In this document: in pieces, positions 1-9,677 of the stretch | Position numbering within the stretch: the first letter of the stretch is position 1 | How the letters are laid out: each line of letters begins with the position of its first letter | Assembly (NCBI RefSeq): GCF_014644435.1 | Contig: NZ_BMKR01000042.1 | Span: 1 to 63,018, forward strand | Reading direction: 5' to 3' | DNA from: Paenibacillus albidus | GTDB taxonomy: Bacteria > Bacillota > Bacilli > Paenibacillales > Paenibacillaceae | Length of the DNA stretch: 63,018 bases | Translations under genes and position numbers: made by a program | The notes under the pieces: model-generated | The model's database searches: none | The model's input: only the letters and a program-made list of their open reading frames with translations | Told to the model about the DNA's origin: nothing

Positions 1-62
1 CTTGCATGTATTAGGCACGCCGCCAGCGTTCGTCCTGAGCCAGGATCAAACTCTCCAATTGG
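1..62 (-). rRNA. 16S ribosomal RNA, 5' end (partial)
   Basis: The reverse complement contains the universal bacterial 16S start, including GAGTTTGATCCTGGCTCAG followed by GACGAACGCTGGCGGCGTGC. Only about the first 60 nucleotides are inside the window; the gene continues past the left edge. The exact mature 5' end is estimated. Confidence 0.97.
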
Positions 63-197
63 TATTGAAAAGAGCGATTGCTCATTTTGAAACATCTGAC
101 GAGAATTTGCATTCTCTACCGATTCATCTCCAGCATTTGCATGCTGTAAGAATCCTCTTTGTTTGGATCTCACTTTCGTGAATTCCCACTCACTCGT

Positions 198-291
198 TGT
201 TCAGTTTTCAAAGATCAAGCTCGTTGTTAGCGGCGATCAGATCGTCACCAGCAACTCTTATAATATATCATATTACCTATGATTTATGCAA
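198..291 (-). promoter_or_regulatory. rRNA operon promoter and leader
   Basis: Reading leftwards toward 16S, a possible -35 TTGCAT (286-291) and -10 TATATT (262-267) are separated by 18 bp. Downstream lies the motif CTTTGAAAACTGAACA (about 201-216), which is common in leaders and spacers of Bacillales rRNA operons. I see no gene in 292-560. Confidence 0.55.
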
Positions 292-560
292 GCTTTATTT
301 TTTCACCAATCGTCCAGAAGTTGTTATATCAACGACCGGATATATAATATACCTCATTTGAGCTATTGATTCAACTTGTAAGTTTTTCCAGCTCTTATAT
401 AGGTCCTTTCGAATGAGCCGGATGTGAGTTTAAGAAATATATACTCTGGCAGGCCGCACGCCAACCAACCAAATTCGATATAACGGCCTTTGCTTTCTTT
501 CAAAGCTCCTTCAAAAAAGCCCTTAAGGTATCAGCATCTGACAGGTCTCTTTCCATTTCC

Positions 561-940
561 TTAAAGTTTTGCTTTATAAAACTCATGATACTGCTTCATC
601 AGCGCCATCTTATCGATCCGCGACAAGTAGCTACTACTGACGCCCAATTCCTTGGCGATCTTACGCTGCGTCCGTTCGTCTCCTCTGGTATCGAGGATGA
701 AGCGCACGACACGACTTCTTTTATAACATCATCTGCTTCGGAACCCAGAATATCGATGAGGGTGATTTCGTTCCCCTCCTTTTCAGTGCTAATCAGATCA
801 TGCAGAGACATGTCTTTGCGGGGCTTTTTGAGCAAACACAGATGCATCAGGATTTCGTTCTCAATACAGCTGAAGATCAGGTCCTCCATGTCTTCTCCGG
901 TGTTGTCGAACTTCTTGGGTTGTAGCCACGAAACGATGTC
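561..940 (-). pseudogene. sigK: sigK 3' fragment, copy 1 (most decayed)
   Basis: This is a remnant of the C-terminal two-thirds of sporulation sigma factor K. Recognisable pieces are KKFDNTGEDMEDL, CIENEILMHL, KEGNEITLIDILGSEADD and the C-terminal HEFYKAK. The stretch for the region-2 helix (LISIGTIG to FAAR) and much of the region-4 linker are deleted, and the frame is broken. At the 5' side homology to sigK stops just upstream of the KKFDN codons and continues into an arm ending GATGTC (935-940) that copies 2 and 3 share. It is the copy nearest the rRNA operon and the most degraded, consistent with being the original 3' end displaced by the first integration. Confidence 0.85.
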
Positions 941-989
941 AATTATTCTAATAGAAGTAACGCAACCAAATCACTTCATTCACTAACGT

Positions 990-2059
990 TCACCACTCCA
1001 TAAGCTCTTTAATTTGAGCAGTCAGTTTTTCCGCCGCTTTGCAGTGAGTGGCCTGGGACGGGTGAAAGTCGGCCGCGTATCCGTCAGCTGCCAGCTGCAC
1101 ATCAAACTTCATTGCGGTAATATTGCTATCGCCTGTTTCCCGAGTATATTGTTTCATTGCTTGTTCGATAAAAGGATACAGCCTGTCTCCCATGATCCCC
1201 AGCGTGCAGAGAATGAGACTCCGAGAATTATTGAGTCTGACCATTTTAAGGAACTCAACATACTTTTCAGCATATTCTGTTTGCTTGCTTTTATCCTCTT
1301 GGGTATAGGAATCATCGTTTGTGCCAAGGTTGATGACAATCAGACCGGGCACAAACTTATTGAAGTCCCAACGTACGTCTTGGGGCAGCATGCCATCGTC
1401 AAACTCCCCTTCAGATTTACCAACTTTTTCATAGTAATCCGGAAGAAGATGTGTGAGCAGTTTTTGGTCATTTTCCGTGTAGCCTGTAATAATGCCGTAT
1501 CCGCTGTAGGAAACCATGCTGTAGTCAGCCTCAAGCTGCTCTGCGGTCAGGTAGGCATAGGCTTTTGTAACATCTTCTGTTGCGTGGAAAAAGAATGCAG
1601 CTCGTGCTCATCATCTACGCCGTAGCCGCAGGTAATGGAGTCCCCGATGAATTCAATAGTATGTGATTTAGGCGGGGTTGGCTTAATGCCATCCGCGGCA
1701 TCAACAGCGATTTCCTGAATCGCGACCGTTGACATCGCTGCCTCTGACAGCTTTGTGATTCTTACTATGACATCCTGCTCAGTATCGCTTTCAAATACCG
1801 TATACGTTTTGAGCGGCTGATCCACCTGATCGTCAATCACCCGTATGCCGTTTACACTGATGCCGATTCTGGCCAGATTATTGCCGGTTGATGCAATTGA
1901 ATCGCCCTTGATTGTAATCTCCGCCTTCGTGCCATAGAATGAAAATTCTACACCGCCGCCTGAGAGAGCCAGACACAACACATCGTTGTAATAGTGGGTC
2001 CGTCCAATGATTTTCACATGTTTATTCGTCGCTTTAAAACCTTGAGTTTTTGGGGACAT
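990..2059 (-). pseudogene. SGNH/GDSL acetylesterase, CE2-like, frameshifted
   Basis: The start is an ATG at 2059 (MSPKTQGFKA) preceded by GAAGGAAGG. The N-terminal half is a beta-sandwich-like domain followed by the SGNH block EFIGDSITCGYG with the nucleophile Ser. The C-terminal half carries INLGTNDDS and the Asp-His pair in AADFHPS. This order matches carbohydrate esterase family 2 deacetylases. The two halves are in different frames: near 1583 one base appears missing, since restoring it gives a continuous join (STATEDVTKAYAYLTAEQL). It could be a true pseudogene or a sequencing error. It is divergent from the AraC gene next to it and would fit debranching of acetylated polysaccharide. Confidence 0.8.
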
Positions 2060-2223
2060 AATGAACCTTCCTTCGCTGCTTATGGGTTGTATACTAGTAA
2101 CAGTAACAAAGGTATTTTCTCTTTTCAATAAGTCGCTCTAAACTTGCTTGTATTGCCTCGGATAGCGGGTTGTATGTTAAGATCAATGCTGAAGCATCTT
2201 CACTTACTGCTAGGAGGACATTT

Positions 2224-3105
2224 ATGGACATCCCCAGAGGCACCTACGGCTTTCGGTTCGCGGAAGACAAGGATCTCCAGCTCTGCGTATTATTTGCGGC
2301 CGGCAGTGATTCAATCACCACGCCTTCTTACCGCTGGGACGGTCTGGAGCGGAACGATGGGCCTCTTCTGTTGTTCCAATACACCGTCTCCGGTGAAGGC
2401 GTGTTTGAGTCGGAGAACCGGACTCACCGTGTTACCGCCGGGCAGGCTTTTCTCGCCGAAATTCCCGGAGCCCACCGCTATTATTATCACCCGGAATCGG
2501 CAGAGCCTTGGGATTTCCTGTTCCTGCTGTTCCGGCCCGATCTGATTCTTCCCCACTGGCGTAAGTTCCTGCGTGAAGCAGGGGAGGTTCCTTATCTGCC
2601 CGCAGACTGTGTGCCTGTCCGGCTATTACGGATGATTGTGAACGATGCGGCGGCAGGCAGAATCACCGACCCCCTGATCGCCTCGTCCTGCATCTACCAG
2701 TTCATGACCGAACTATCCAGACTCCAGGTAACTACGCTGCGGAACAGGGATAACTGGTCGGAGAACGTAAGACGCGCCGCCGAATTTATAGAGCATAACT
2801 ATTCACGGATGATCAGTATCGATCAGCTTTCCGAGCATGTCTCCCTATCCAAATACCACCTGATCCGCCGGTTTTCGGCTAGTACGGGCCTGACACCTGG
2901 CGCTTATTTGACCCGGGTGCGCACTGAGAAGGCCATGGAACTGCTTCGGGGAACCAGCCTGAGCATTGAAGCCATAGCCGAGCGGATTGGCTACTCCAGC
3001 GGAAGTTATTTCATTAAGGCGTTCCGCAGCCTGACCGGGCTTACGCCGGGAGAATTCCGGAGCGGGGGCGAAAGTCTAACCTACCGCAGGCTTTTTTTTG
3101 ATTAA
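2224..3105 (+). CDS. AraC family transcriptional regulator
   Basis: This 293-residue protein has an N-terminal cupin-like sensor half (about 20-165) and a C-terminal pair of AraC helix-turn-helix motifs (about 195-290). Diagnostic stretches are ISIDQLSEHVSLSKYHLIRR and IAERIGYSSGSYFIKAFR. The ATG at 2224 is chosen because a strong AGGAGGA lies just upstream; a longer ORF lacks such a site. It sits immediately upstream of a GH27 alpha-galactosidase and divergent from an esterase, so it probably activates one or both in response to a sugar. The ligand is unknown. Confidence 0.9.
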   Translation: MDIPRGTYGFRFAEDKDLQLCVLFAAGSDSITTPSYRWDGLERNDGPLLLFQYTVSGEGVFESENRTHRVTAGQAFLAEIPGAHRYYYHPESAEPWDFLFLLFRPDLILPHWRKFLREAGEVPYLPADCVPVRLLRMIVNDAAAGRITDPLIASSCIYQFMTELSRLQVTTLRNRDNWSENVRRAAEFIEHNYSRMISIDQLSEHVSLSKYHLIRRFSASTGLTPGAYLTRVRTEKAMELLRGTSLSIEAIAERIGYSSGSYFIKAFRSLTGLTPGEFRSGGESLTYRRLFFD

Positions 3106-3214
3106 CCGCAATATAGTGCTATTCCACTCGTAAGATTACTATAGATATCGCTATTCTCCTTTATTATGATGAACTAAAGAAAGAGCAATAATTAATCAGT
3201 AAAGGAGCTTTACA

Positions 3215-4495
3215 ATGAATCATAAGCTTATAGCACCAACTCCGCCGCTTGGCTGGAACAGCTGGGATTGCTACGGCGCGGCCGTAACAGAAGACGAAAT
3301 CCGCGGCAATGCGGAATATATGGCAGAACATCTCAAAGACTTCGGCTGGAGCTACATCACCGTCGATATTCAATGGTACGAGCCCTTGGCGAATTCTTCA
3401 CAATACCGTCCATTCGTTCCGCTGGTGATGGATGAGTATTCCCGGCTGATGCCTGCCGAGAACCGGTTTCCTTCCGCAGCAGGCGGCCAAGGCTTTAAGC
3501 CGTTAGCCGATTATGTCCATAGTCTTGGGCTGCAATTCGGCATTCATATCATGCGCGGCATTCCGCGGCAGGCTGCCCACGCTGCTACTCCTATTCTGGG
3601 TACAACCGCAACCGCACGCGATATTGCTCATACGAATTCCATCTGTCCATGGAATACAGATATGTATGGTGTGGACGCCTCAAAAGAAGGGGCACAGGCG
3701 TATTATGATTCTCTCTTTGAACTGTACGCAGAGTGGGGCGTCGACCTGGTGAAGGTGGACGACATCGCCGCTTCCAGGCTGTACGACACCCATCAGCCGG
3801 AGATCGCCCTGATCTCCAAGGCGATCGAGCGCTGCGGCCGGCCCATGGTGCTGAGCCTCTCTCCCGGACCCGCTCCGGTGGAATACGCAGAGTTCTTCAC
3901 CGGGCATGCCAACATGTGGCGGGTCACGGACGACTTCTGGGACCTGTGGCCGCTGCTGCTGGATATGTTCGACCGCTGCCGGAAATGGCAAGGCGTACCG
4001 CAGGCCGGCTGCTGGCCGGACTGCGACATGCTGCCGCTCGGGCACATCGGCATCCGCTCGGTGGATGGCGGCGGGGCAGACCGCTGGACCCGGTTCACGC
4101 GTGACGAGCAGCTGACGATGATGTCGCTCTGGAGCATCTTCCGCTCGCCGCTGATCTTTGGCGGTGAACTGCGGGACAACGATGACTGGACGCTGTCGCT
4201 GCTGACCAACCGTGAGGTTCTGCGCATGCACCGCGAGAGCCACGGAGCTAAGGAGGCGCTTTGCAGAGACGATCTTATCGTCTGGACAGCCGAGCACACT
4301 GACGGCACCCGTTATGCTGCCGTATTCAATGTCGGCGATAGCCCTCTGCAGCCGGAACTGTCCCTTGAAGAGATCGGCCTGAGCGGCACTGCCGCCGGCA
4401 CCGAGCTGTGGAGCGGAGCGCCCGCCGGGCTTACTGCAGGCTCGCTGCAGACCACTGTACCACCGCATGGCGTTCGCCTCTATAGCTTCCTGTAA
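3215..4495 (+). CDS. GH27 family alpha-galactosidase, cytoplasmic
   Basis: The 426-residue protein opens with PPLGWNSWDCYG, the hallmark start of the GH27 TIM barrel. The nucleophile Asp is expected in LVKVDDIA (about residues 175-182) and the acid/base Asp in WRVTDDFWD. A C-terminal beta-domain follows from about residue 335. There is no signal peptide, so it would act on imported oligosaccharides, removing alpha-linked galactose or a related sugar. AAAGGAG precedes the ATG. It follows the AraC gene by about 110 bp and ends at a strong terminator. Exact substrate specificity cannot be read from sequence. Confidence 0.88.
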   Translation: MNHKLIAPTPPLGWNSWDCYGAAVTEDEIRGNAEYMAEHLKDFGWSYITVDIQWYEPLANSSQYRPFVPLVMDEYSRLMPAENRFPSAAGGQGFKPLADYVHSLGLQFGIHIMRGIPRQAAHAATPILGTTATARDIAHTNSICPWNTDMYGVDASKEGAQAYYDSLFELYAEWGVDLVKVDDIAASRLYDTHQPEIALISKAIERCGRPMVLSLSPGPAPVEYAEFFTGHANMWRVTDDFWDLWPLLLDMFDRCRKWQGVPQAGCWPDCDMLPLGHIGIRSVDGGGADRWTRFTRDEQLTMMSLWSIFRSPLIFGGELRDNDDWTLSLLTNREVLRMHRESHGAKEALCRDDLIVWTAEHTDGTRYAAVFNVGDSPLQPELSLEEIGLSGTAAGTELWSGAPAGLTAGSLQTTVPPHGVRLYSFL

Positions 4496-4498
4496 GGA

Positions 4499-4536
4499 AA
4501 AGCCGGTTATCCAGATTCGTCTGGACAACCGGCTTT
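4499..4536 (+). terminator. Rho-independent terminator after GH27 gene
   Basis: A 17-bp near-perfect stem (AAAGCCGGTT-TCCAGA paired with TCTGGA-AACCGGCTTT) closes on a TTCG tetraloop directly after the stop codon. Confidence 0.85.
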
Positions 4537-4539
4537 CTT

Positions 4540-4591
4540 ACACTTTTCCCGGTACAACTAAATTCCCACACCCAAGATATCGAGGTTGCGG
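4540..4591 (-). pseudogene. sigK micro-remnant
   Basis: The stretch 4572-4591 (CCAAGATATCGAGGTTGCGG as written on the plus strand) is identical to 18328-18347 inside sigK copy 2, encoding RNLDILD. Just before it, TTTTCCCGGT also matches the corresponding place in sigK, separated by a short insert. It has the same orientation as the other sigK copies. It may be the last trace of another displaced 3' end. Confidence 0.55.
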
Positions 4592-4744
4592 CATGCGCCA
4601 AAATAGACGGCGGCGAAGGCAGACTCCCTGAAAGTGTAAGACGATCAGGTTAAATAATGTCAGACCGTTTTCTGTTTATTAACAATCCATTTTATACTGT
4701 ATTAGGTATATGAGAAATCCATCACTCTTTGTTATATTGGTCGG

Positions 4745-4758
4745 TGAAACCGCTTACT
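4745..4758 (+). promoter_or_regulatory. Candidate cre (CcpA) site
   Basis: TGAAACCGCTTACT matches the cre consensus TGWAANCGNTNWCA at all but the final position. It lies about 80 bp upstream of the secreted GH43 gene, a normal place for carbon catabolite repression. Confidence 0.5.
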
Positions 4759-4838
4759 AAATTTGAGGGAGGAGTTGTTAAACTAACTAACAACCGGAAA
4801 TACCAGTTTTTTATTTTACAAGTGGGAGATGATCGAGT

Positions 4839-7325
4839 ATGAAATGGCGTAAAACACTGCTGCTGGGTATCGTGACGCTGCTTTTATTTCCAGCCCAGAC
4901 CTTTGCTTACAGCAATCCTTTGAGCATGAGCAATTCATGGAAATGGGCCAACACTGATTTTCATGGCGAAGGCGACCCCTATATCCTTAAATTCAACGGT
5001 ACTTATTACCTGTATGTCAGCACCGTTGACGATCAGACAGGGATTAAGGTCTGGTCATCGGCCGATCTTCTCAATTGGACCTACCAGGGACTCTGCGCCA
5101 CCGATCCCATTACAAAGGCAGCCTATGCGCCGGAAGTATTCTACCATGTGGATGGAAATTTCTATATGTACACATCTCCGCAAGGTGGGGGCCACTATGT
5201 ATTAAAAAGCTCCAGTCCTCTGGGACCTTTTATTCCGGTAACAGGAAATGTGGGCATGGGCATTGACGGCTCCGTGTTTATTGACGACAACGGCCAATGG
5301 TACTTCTATTCGACGGGATCTGACCAGATCACAATCCGGCCTATGAGCAGCCCGACCAGTTTTGGTGCGGCAGTTTCAAGCGGACTGTCAATGGCCGGCT
5401 GGACGGAGGGACCTACAGTGCTTAAACGGGGCGGTAAATATTTTATGACCTACACCGGCAACCATGTCTGGAGCACGGCTTACCGGGTGGATTATGCCGT
5501 CAGTTCCTCACCTGCGGCAAATTATATTCCCGCTGCCGGCCAGAATCCTGTACTAATCGATACAGAAGGGGCCAATATCGGGTTGGGCCATAATAGTATC
5601 GTGCGCGGTCCGGACCTTGATTCCGATTACATGGTGTACCACAGCCATGCGCATCAGGGGAATATCAGGTATCCCGGCCGCAAAATGAATCTTGACCGGA
5701 TCGCCTGGAATGGTGACCGGATGACGGTGCTTGGACCAACGACTGCTGCCCAGCCTAACCCCGATTTGCCCGACTTTTCCGACCGGTTCAACCGCACGGG
5801 AATCGGCGCCTCATGGAGCAATGTAGGCGGGGGAACCTGGGGCATTTACAATCAGGAGCTCATGTGGCAGGATACAACCGGCAGTACGGCATGGTACCGG
5901 CAGATAACTGCAACCCCGACAGGCTCCGATTACACAGCAGAATTTAATACCAAGCAAATGAAGCAAGGAACGGGCGCCAACCCGCTGTATGGAGCGGTAT
6001 TCTCTTATACCAACGAGTCCAACTACGGTCTTGCCGTGTTAAACCGTAATTTGAACCGGCTGGAAACGCAATATGTCGTAGGCGGAGTAAGCCAAGGCTG
6101 GCAGTATGCCTCATTGCCGGGCGGATTTGACTATACGAAATGGCATCAGATCCGGATAGAAAAATCCGGTGCTGCCTTCACCGTCTATGTCGACGGCATG
6201 AAAAAACAGACCCGGTCAGTCCAAGGGCTTGGCGGCGGCAAGGTTGGCTACACCACTTCCGATGTCCATGCCGATTTCGGCTATGTCGCCTTCAGCAACA
6301 AAGTAGGCGGCAGCAGCGCTTGGAACGCCTATAAGCCCGTGCCCGGAACTATTGAAGCCGTACATTATATTAATGGCGTTGAAGGAACGGCCTTTCATGA
6401 TCTCAGTGCCGGGAATATAGGCGGAACCTACCGTGCCGGTGAAGTGGATATCAGACTGTCAGGAGCTGAGGGTAAGCATGTGGTCGGTTGGAACCAAACC
6501 GGTGAATGGATGAAATACAGAATCAACGTAGCTGAGTCCGGAATGTACGATCTGGATGTCCGGGCGGCAACCACATTCTCAGATGCCAAGTTCCGTATCT
6601 GGGACGGGACACAGGACCTTACCGGGGCGGTGAACTTGAAGAATACGGGAGATTGGGAGAATTGGCAGACAACAAGTAAGAAGGGTATCTATCTAACCGC
6701 AGGCAATCACGAATTGCGGTTTGAAATTGCGGAGGGCGAGTTTGATTTCAGCGGCATGGTCTTTTCGCGCAGCGAGACGGCCAGTCCTCTTCTTGATGAT
6801 TTCAACGATGGCAATGATAACGGCTGGACGCGGTTTGAAGGCAATTGGTCGGTGACAGGAGGCCAATACACAGCAACCGCTGCCACTTCCTTCGCCAAAA
6901 CGACTATCGGCAATGACCGCTGGTCTGATTACACTGTTGAGGCGGATATTAAGCCGCTGACATCCTCGGGAGATTCGGGCATTCTTGTACGGGTCAATAA
7001 TCCGTCAAACGGGAAGGAACTGGCCAACAATGCCGATTACTTGCAGGGTTATTACGCATTTCTTAAACCGGATGGCATATTTCTCGGCAAAATGAATTAC
7101 GGCTACACGGCTTTGGCCAACGCAACTGCCACGCTGCCGGTAAACACAGCGCATCATATGAAGGTTGTTGTGAACGGTACGAATATCAAAATCTTTGTCG
7201 GAGATATGAAGGTACCTAAAATCGACTACAACGACAACAGTGCCAATCCGTTTACTCACGGCAAAGCAGGGCTACGCGTCATGGACAACAACACCCAGTT
7301 TGATAATTTCCAGGTTTATCCCTGA
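4839..7325 (+). CDS. Secreted GH43 glycosidase with C-terminal carbohydrate-binding domains
   Basis: This 828-residue protein starts with a Sec signal peptide (MKWRKTLLLGIVTLLLFPAQ then TFAYS). The five-bladed GH43 domain (about 30-315) shows the expected triad: Asp in GEGDPY, Asp in GIDGSVF and Glu in GWTEGPTV. After it come a concanavalin-like domain (about 320-490), a CBM6-like domain (about 505-645, with EAVHYINGVEG and VVGWNQTGEWMKYRINV) and a second concanavalin/DUF1080-like domain (about 655-828, LLDDFNDGNDNGWTRFEG). GH43 enzymes are exo- or endo-arabinanases, xylosidases or galactan exo-hydrolases. The layout matches the lipoprotein at 9678-12140, so the two are paralogues. Confidence 0.9.
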   Translation: MKWRKTLLLGIVTLLLFPAQTFAYSNPLSMSNSWKWANTDFHGEGDPYILKFNGTYYLYVSTVDDQTGIKVWSSADLLNWTYQGLCATDPITKAAYAPEVFYHVDGNFYMYTSPQGGGHYVLKSSSPLGPFIPVTGNVGMGIDGSVFIDDNGQWYFYSTGSDQITIRPMSSPTSFGAAVSSGLSMAGWTEGPTVLKRGGKYFMTYTGNHVWSTAYRVDYAVSSSPAANYIPAAGQNPVLIDTEGANIGLGHNSIVRGPDLDSDYMVYHSHAHQGNIRYPGRKMNLDRIAWNGDRMTVLGPTTAAQPNPDLPDFSDRFNRTGIGASWSNVGGGTWGIYNQELMWQDTTGSTAWYRQITATPTGSDYTAEFNTKQMKQGTGANPLYGAVFSYTNESNYGLAVLNRNLNRLETQYVVGGVSQGWQYASLPGGFDYTKWHQIRIEKSGAAFTVYVDGMKKQTRSVQGLGGGKVGYTTSDVHADFGYVAFSNKVGGSSAWNAYKPVPGTIEAVHYINGVEGTAFHDLSAGNIGGTYRAGEVDIRLSGAEGKHVVGWNQTGEWMKYRINVAESGMYDLDVRAATTFSDAKFRIWDGTQDLTGAVNLKNTGDWENWQTTSKKGIYLTAGNHELRFEIAEGEFDFSGMVFSRSETASPLLDDFNDGNDNGWTRFEGNWSVTGGQYTATAATSFAKTTIGNDRWSDYTVEADIKPLTSSGDSGILVRVNNPSNGKELANNADYLQGYYAFLKPDGIFLGKMNYGYTALANATATLPVNTAHHMKVVVNGTNIKIFVGDMKVPKIDYNDNSANPFTHGKAGLRVMDNNTQFDNFQVYP

Positions 7326-7365
7326 GCAATATATTCCGTATTCTAATTACCGCAATCCGTCAGCA

Positions 7366-7405
7366 AAACAGCAATTCTCCAATTAACTGGAAAATTGCTG
7401 CTTTG
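7366..7405 (+). terminator. Rho-independent terminator after GH43 gene
   Basis: The hairpin AGCAATTcTCCA / TGGAaAATTGCT is followed by a T-rich tail. Confidence 0.75.
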
Positions 7406-7431
7406 TGTTTCTGCCGGAAAATCCGCTTATT

Positions 7432-7692
7432 TTATTTCACATTAGCCCCGCCGGTAAAAAACCGCATAAGCGATTCACCAGCGACAAATGTTCCTTTGCC
7501 CTGGATTCGGATCAGAGTTCCGTCATCGGCCAAACCGGTCAAAGCGTTTTTTACGGTAATCAGGCTGACATAAAACCGCTCAGCCAGTTCCTTCTCTGAT
7601 GGAATCCTGTCTCCGGGCCTCAAGTTCCCCAGTTCGATCTGCCGCTTGATTTGATACTGTATCTCGCGATATAGCGGAAGCCCCTTCTTCAT
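7432..7692 (-). CDS. Short GntR-type DNA-binding protein
   Basis: The 86 residues make a complete GntR winged helix: LYREIQYQIKRQIELGNLRP, then IPSEKELAERFYVSLITVKN and the wing GTLIRIQGKGTFV. The protein stops about 12 residues later, with no effector-binding domain (HutC/UTRA or FCD types add about 150 residues). It is either a truncated regulator or a wing-only form. It sits downstream of the minus-strand glycosidase operon. GGTGATG precedes the ATG. Confidence 0.7.
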   Translation of the reverse strand: MKKGLPLYREIQYQIKRQIELGNLRPGDRIPSEKELAERFYVSLITVKNALTGLADDGTLIRIQGKGTFVAGESLMRFFTGGANVK

Positions 7693-7856
7693 CCATCATC
7701 ACCATTTTCTGATTATGTCATGAAGCGACATGCCCTTTAGGTTACGGCGGCTGATTACTCCTAGTGCAGAATTCGGCCTCCGCCGCCGTAAACCCGGATA
7801 GGAAAACGGATGCGAAGACCGCTGGATTCGATAGCTTTTTGACAGGCAGTATCGGC

Positions 7857-9617
7857 CTACTTCAGATTAATTTCCCTGATGACTTCAATCGGAACCTTCG
7901 GCTTACGGTCTTCAGTCAACAACCCGTTAACCTCTTGCTGCACATCGGTAACCTGTGTATAGCAGTATCCGGCAATGTAAGGAGTCGCTTTAATCGCTCG
8001 GGTAATACTGCGGAAACGTTCAATGAACGCGTCCTCAGACTGCACCTGGTCTCCGTACCCCCAGCCGCTTTCTGTCTGGAAGGCAATACCGCCGAACTCA
8101 CTTACTATAATCGGTTGCCCCGTGTAGCTGTATCCTTCCGCAAAGGCGTGTTTCGCGTTATTAAATGAGATCCTGTTGTTTACAATCGCATCTTTGTCTT
8201 GATAACGCTTGAGAAATTCTTCTCCGCTCTCCACATAGTCATGCAGCGTCAAAATATCCGAGACTGTATGCTCCCAACCGTCATTGGTCACAACCGGACG
8301 GTAAGGGTCAACCGCTTTGGTCAGATGATAGATCGATTCCGTAAAACGCTGCTGCTGGACATCATGGGCGATTGTGGAGATTCCCCATGATTCATTGAAC
8401 GGAACCCAGGTAATAATGCATGGGTGGTTGTATTGCTGGGGCAACACCTCCATCCATTCCCTCGTAAAGCGGACAACCGCCTGGTCGTTGAACTCGAATG
8501 CGGCAGCCATTTCCGACCAGACCAGCATTCCCTTCACATCGCACCAATACAAAAACCGGGAATCTTCCACCTTCATGTGCTTACGCACACCGTTATAGCC
8601 CATGGCGAAGATTTTATCGATATCTTCGATCAGAGCCTCTTCGGATGGAGGGGTCAGGTGACTTTCAGGCCAATACCCCTGATCCAGAATTAACCTTTGA
8701 TAGAGGGGTTCGTTATTGAGCAAAATCTGCCCGTTTTCGATTGATATTTTCCGCATGCCAAAATAAGAATGCACCCTGTCAACCTGCTCCCCGTTCTGGC
8801 ACAGCACAAACTCCACATCGAACAAATTCGGGTTCTGCGGCGACCACAGGCACCGCTTCCATGGACCGCTCGCTTCGTGAAACAAATTCACCTCAACCGT
8901 AATCCAGGACCTGTCGGCGGACAAGCCGAGCTGTTGTATCTTCTGTCCTTTCAGCGTAATCAGGGTTTCCAGCATTAAGCCGTCCCTTCCCTCTACACCG
9001 GTCAGTTGAAAGTCAAAGCGGATCATATGGCGGTCAATATCCGGCGTCATTTTCACTGCATCAATCCGAACTTCATTGACATATTCAATCCACACACTTT
9101 TCCAGATTCCGGTGGTCTGCACATAAAAACACTCGAAATTATCATGAACCCATCGTTGCTTGCCCCGTGGCTGCGTACAGCTCTGGCTGTCCTCCACTTC
9201 CAGGACCAGGTTGTTCTCCCCGCCGTAAACAAGGTAAGGGGTGATGTCAAATGAAAATGCTGCATATCCGCCTTCATGCTCACCGGCAAAGGTTCCGTTC
9301 ACCCAGCATTTAGCTTTGTAGTCGACGCCCTGAAAATGCAGAATGGCCCTTTTGCCGGCTGCCTCCTGCGGAATCGCCAATCGTTTGCGATACCATACCC
9401 GGGGATGAAACTCTTCAACCCCGATACCGCTTGCCTTGGTTTCATAGGTGAAAGGAACCTTAATTTGCTGTCCTGCAGGGAAATTCGAATGCCACCGTTC
9501 TGTTTCTCCGGCATTCTCATCATCGAAGCTGAAATCCCACTCTCCGTTTAAATCAAGCCATTCCTCGCGCACAAATTGCGGACGCGGATAATTTTTGATG
9601 TAAGCTAGTGTTGCCAT
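7857..9617 (-). CDS. GH2 family glycosidase (beta-galactosidase/glucuronidase-like)
   Basis: This 586-residue protein has an N-terminal sugar-binding jelly roll (WLDLNGEWDFSFDDE, VPFTYETKASG), a beta-sandwich domain (about 180-285) and a C-terminal TIM barrel. The acid/base Glu is in WVPFNESWG and the nucleophile Glu in IIVSEFGG. There is no signal peptide, so it works on imported oligosaccharide. It follows the GH43 lipoprotein gene by about 60 bp in the same operon; GAGAGGAAAG precedes the ATG. It is shorter than LacZ and fits the roughly 600-residue GH2 class common in Paenibacillus. Confidence 0.88.
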   Translation of the reverse strand: MATLAYIKNYPRPQFVREEWLDLNGEWDFSFDDENAGETERWHSNFPAGQQIKVPFTYETKASGIGVEEFHPRVWYRKRLAIPQEAAGKRAILHFQGVDYKAKCWVNGTFAGEHEGGYAAFSFDITPYLVYGGENNLVLEVEDSQSCTQPRGKQRWVHDNFECFYVQTTGIWKSVWIEYVNEVRIDAVKMTPDIDRHMIRFDFQLTGVEGRDGLMLETLITLKGQKIQQLGLSADRSWITVEVNLFHEASGPWKRCLWSPQNPNLFDVEFVLCQNGEQVDRVHSYFGMRKISIENGQILLNNEPLYQRLILDQGYWPESHLTPPSEEALIEDIDKIFAMGYNGVRKHMKVEDSRFLYWCDVKGMLVWSEMAAAFEFNDQAVVRFTREWMEVLPQQYNHPCIITWVPFNESWGISTIAHDVQQQRFTESIYHLTKAVDPYRPVVTNDGWEHTVSDILTLHDYVESGEEFLKRYQDKDAIVNNRISFNNAKHAFAEGYSYTGQPIIVSEFGGIAFQTESGWGYGDQVQSEDAFIERFRSITRAIKATPYIAGYCYTQVTDVQQEVNGLLTEDRKPKVPIEVIREINLK

Positions 9618-9677
9618 TAGTATGCACTTTCCTCTCTCAATCTTATTTTCACATGGAAATTTTGTTCCGGCAGAACC

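Noticed and set aside
3680..4308. Long antisense ORFs across the GH27 gene
   Set aside because: They mirror the GC-rich codons of a clear glycosidase gene and have no domain or start signal of their own.
7740..7793. GC-rich hairpin (TTACGGCGG / CCGCCGTAA) between the GH2 and GntR genes
   Set aside because: It has a long loop and no T-run on either side, so calling it a terminator or operator is not justified.
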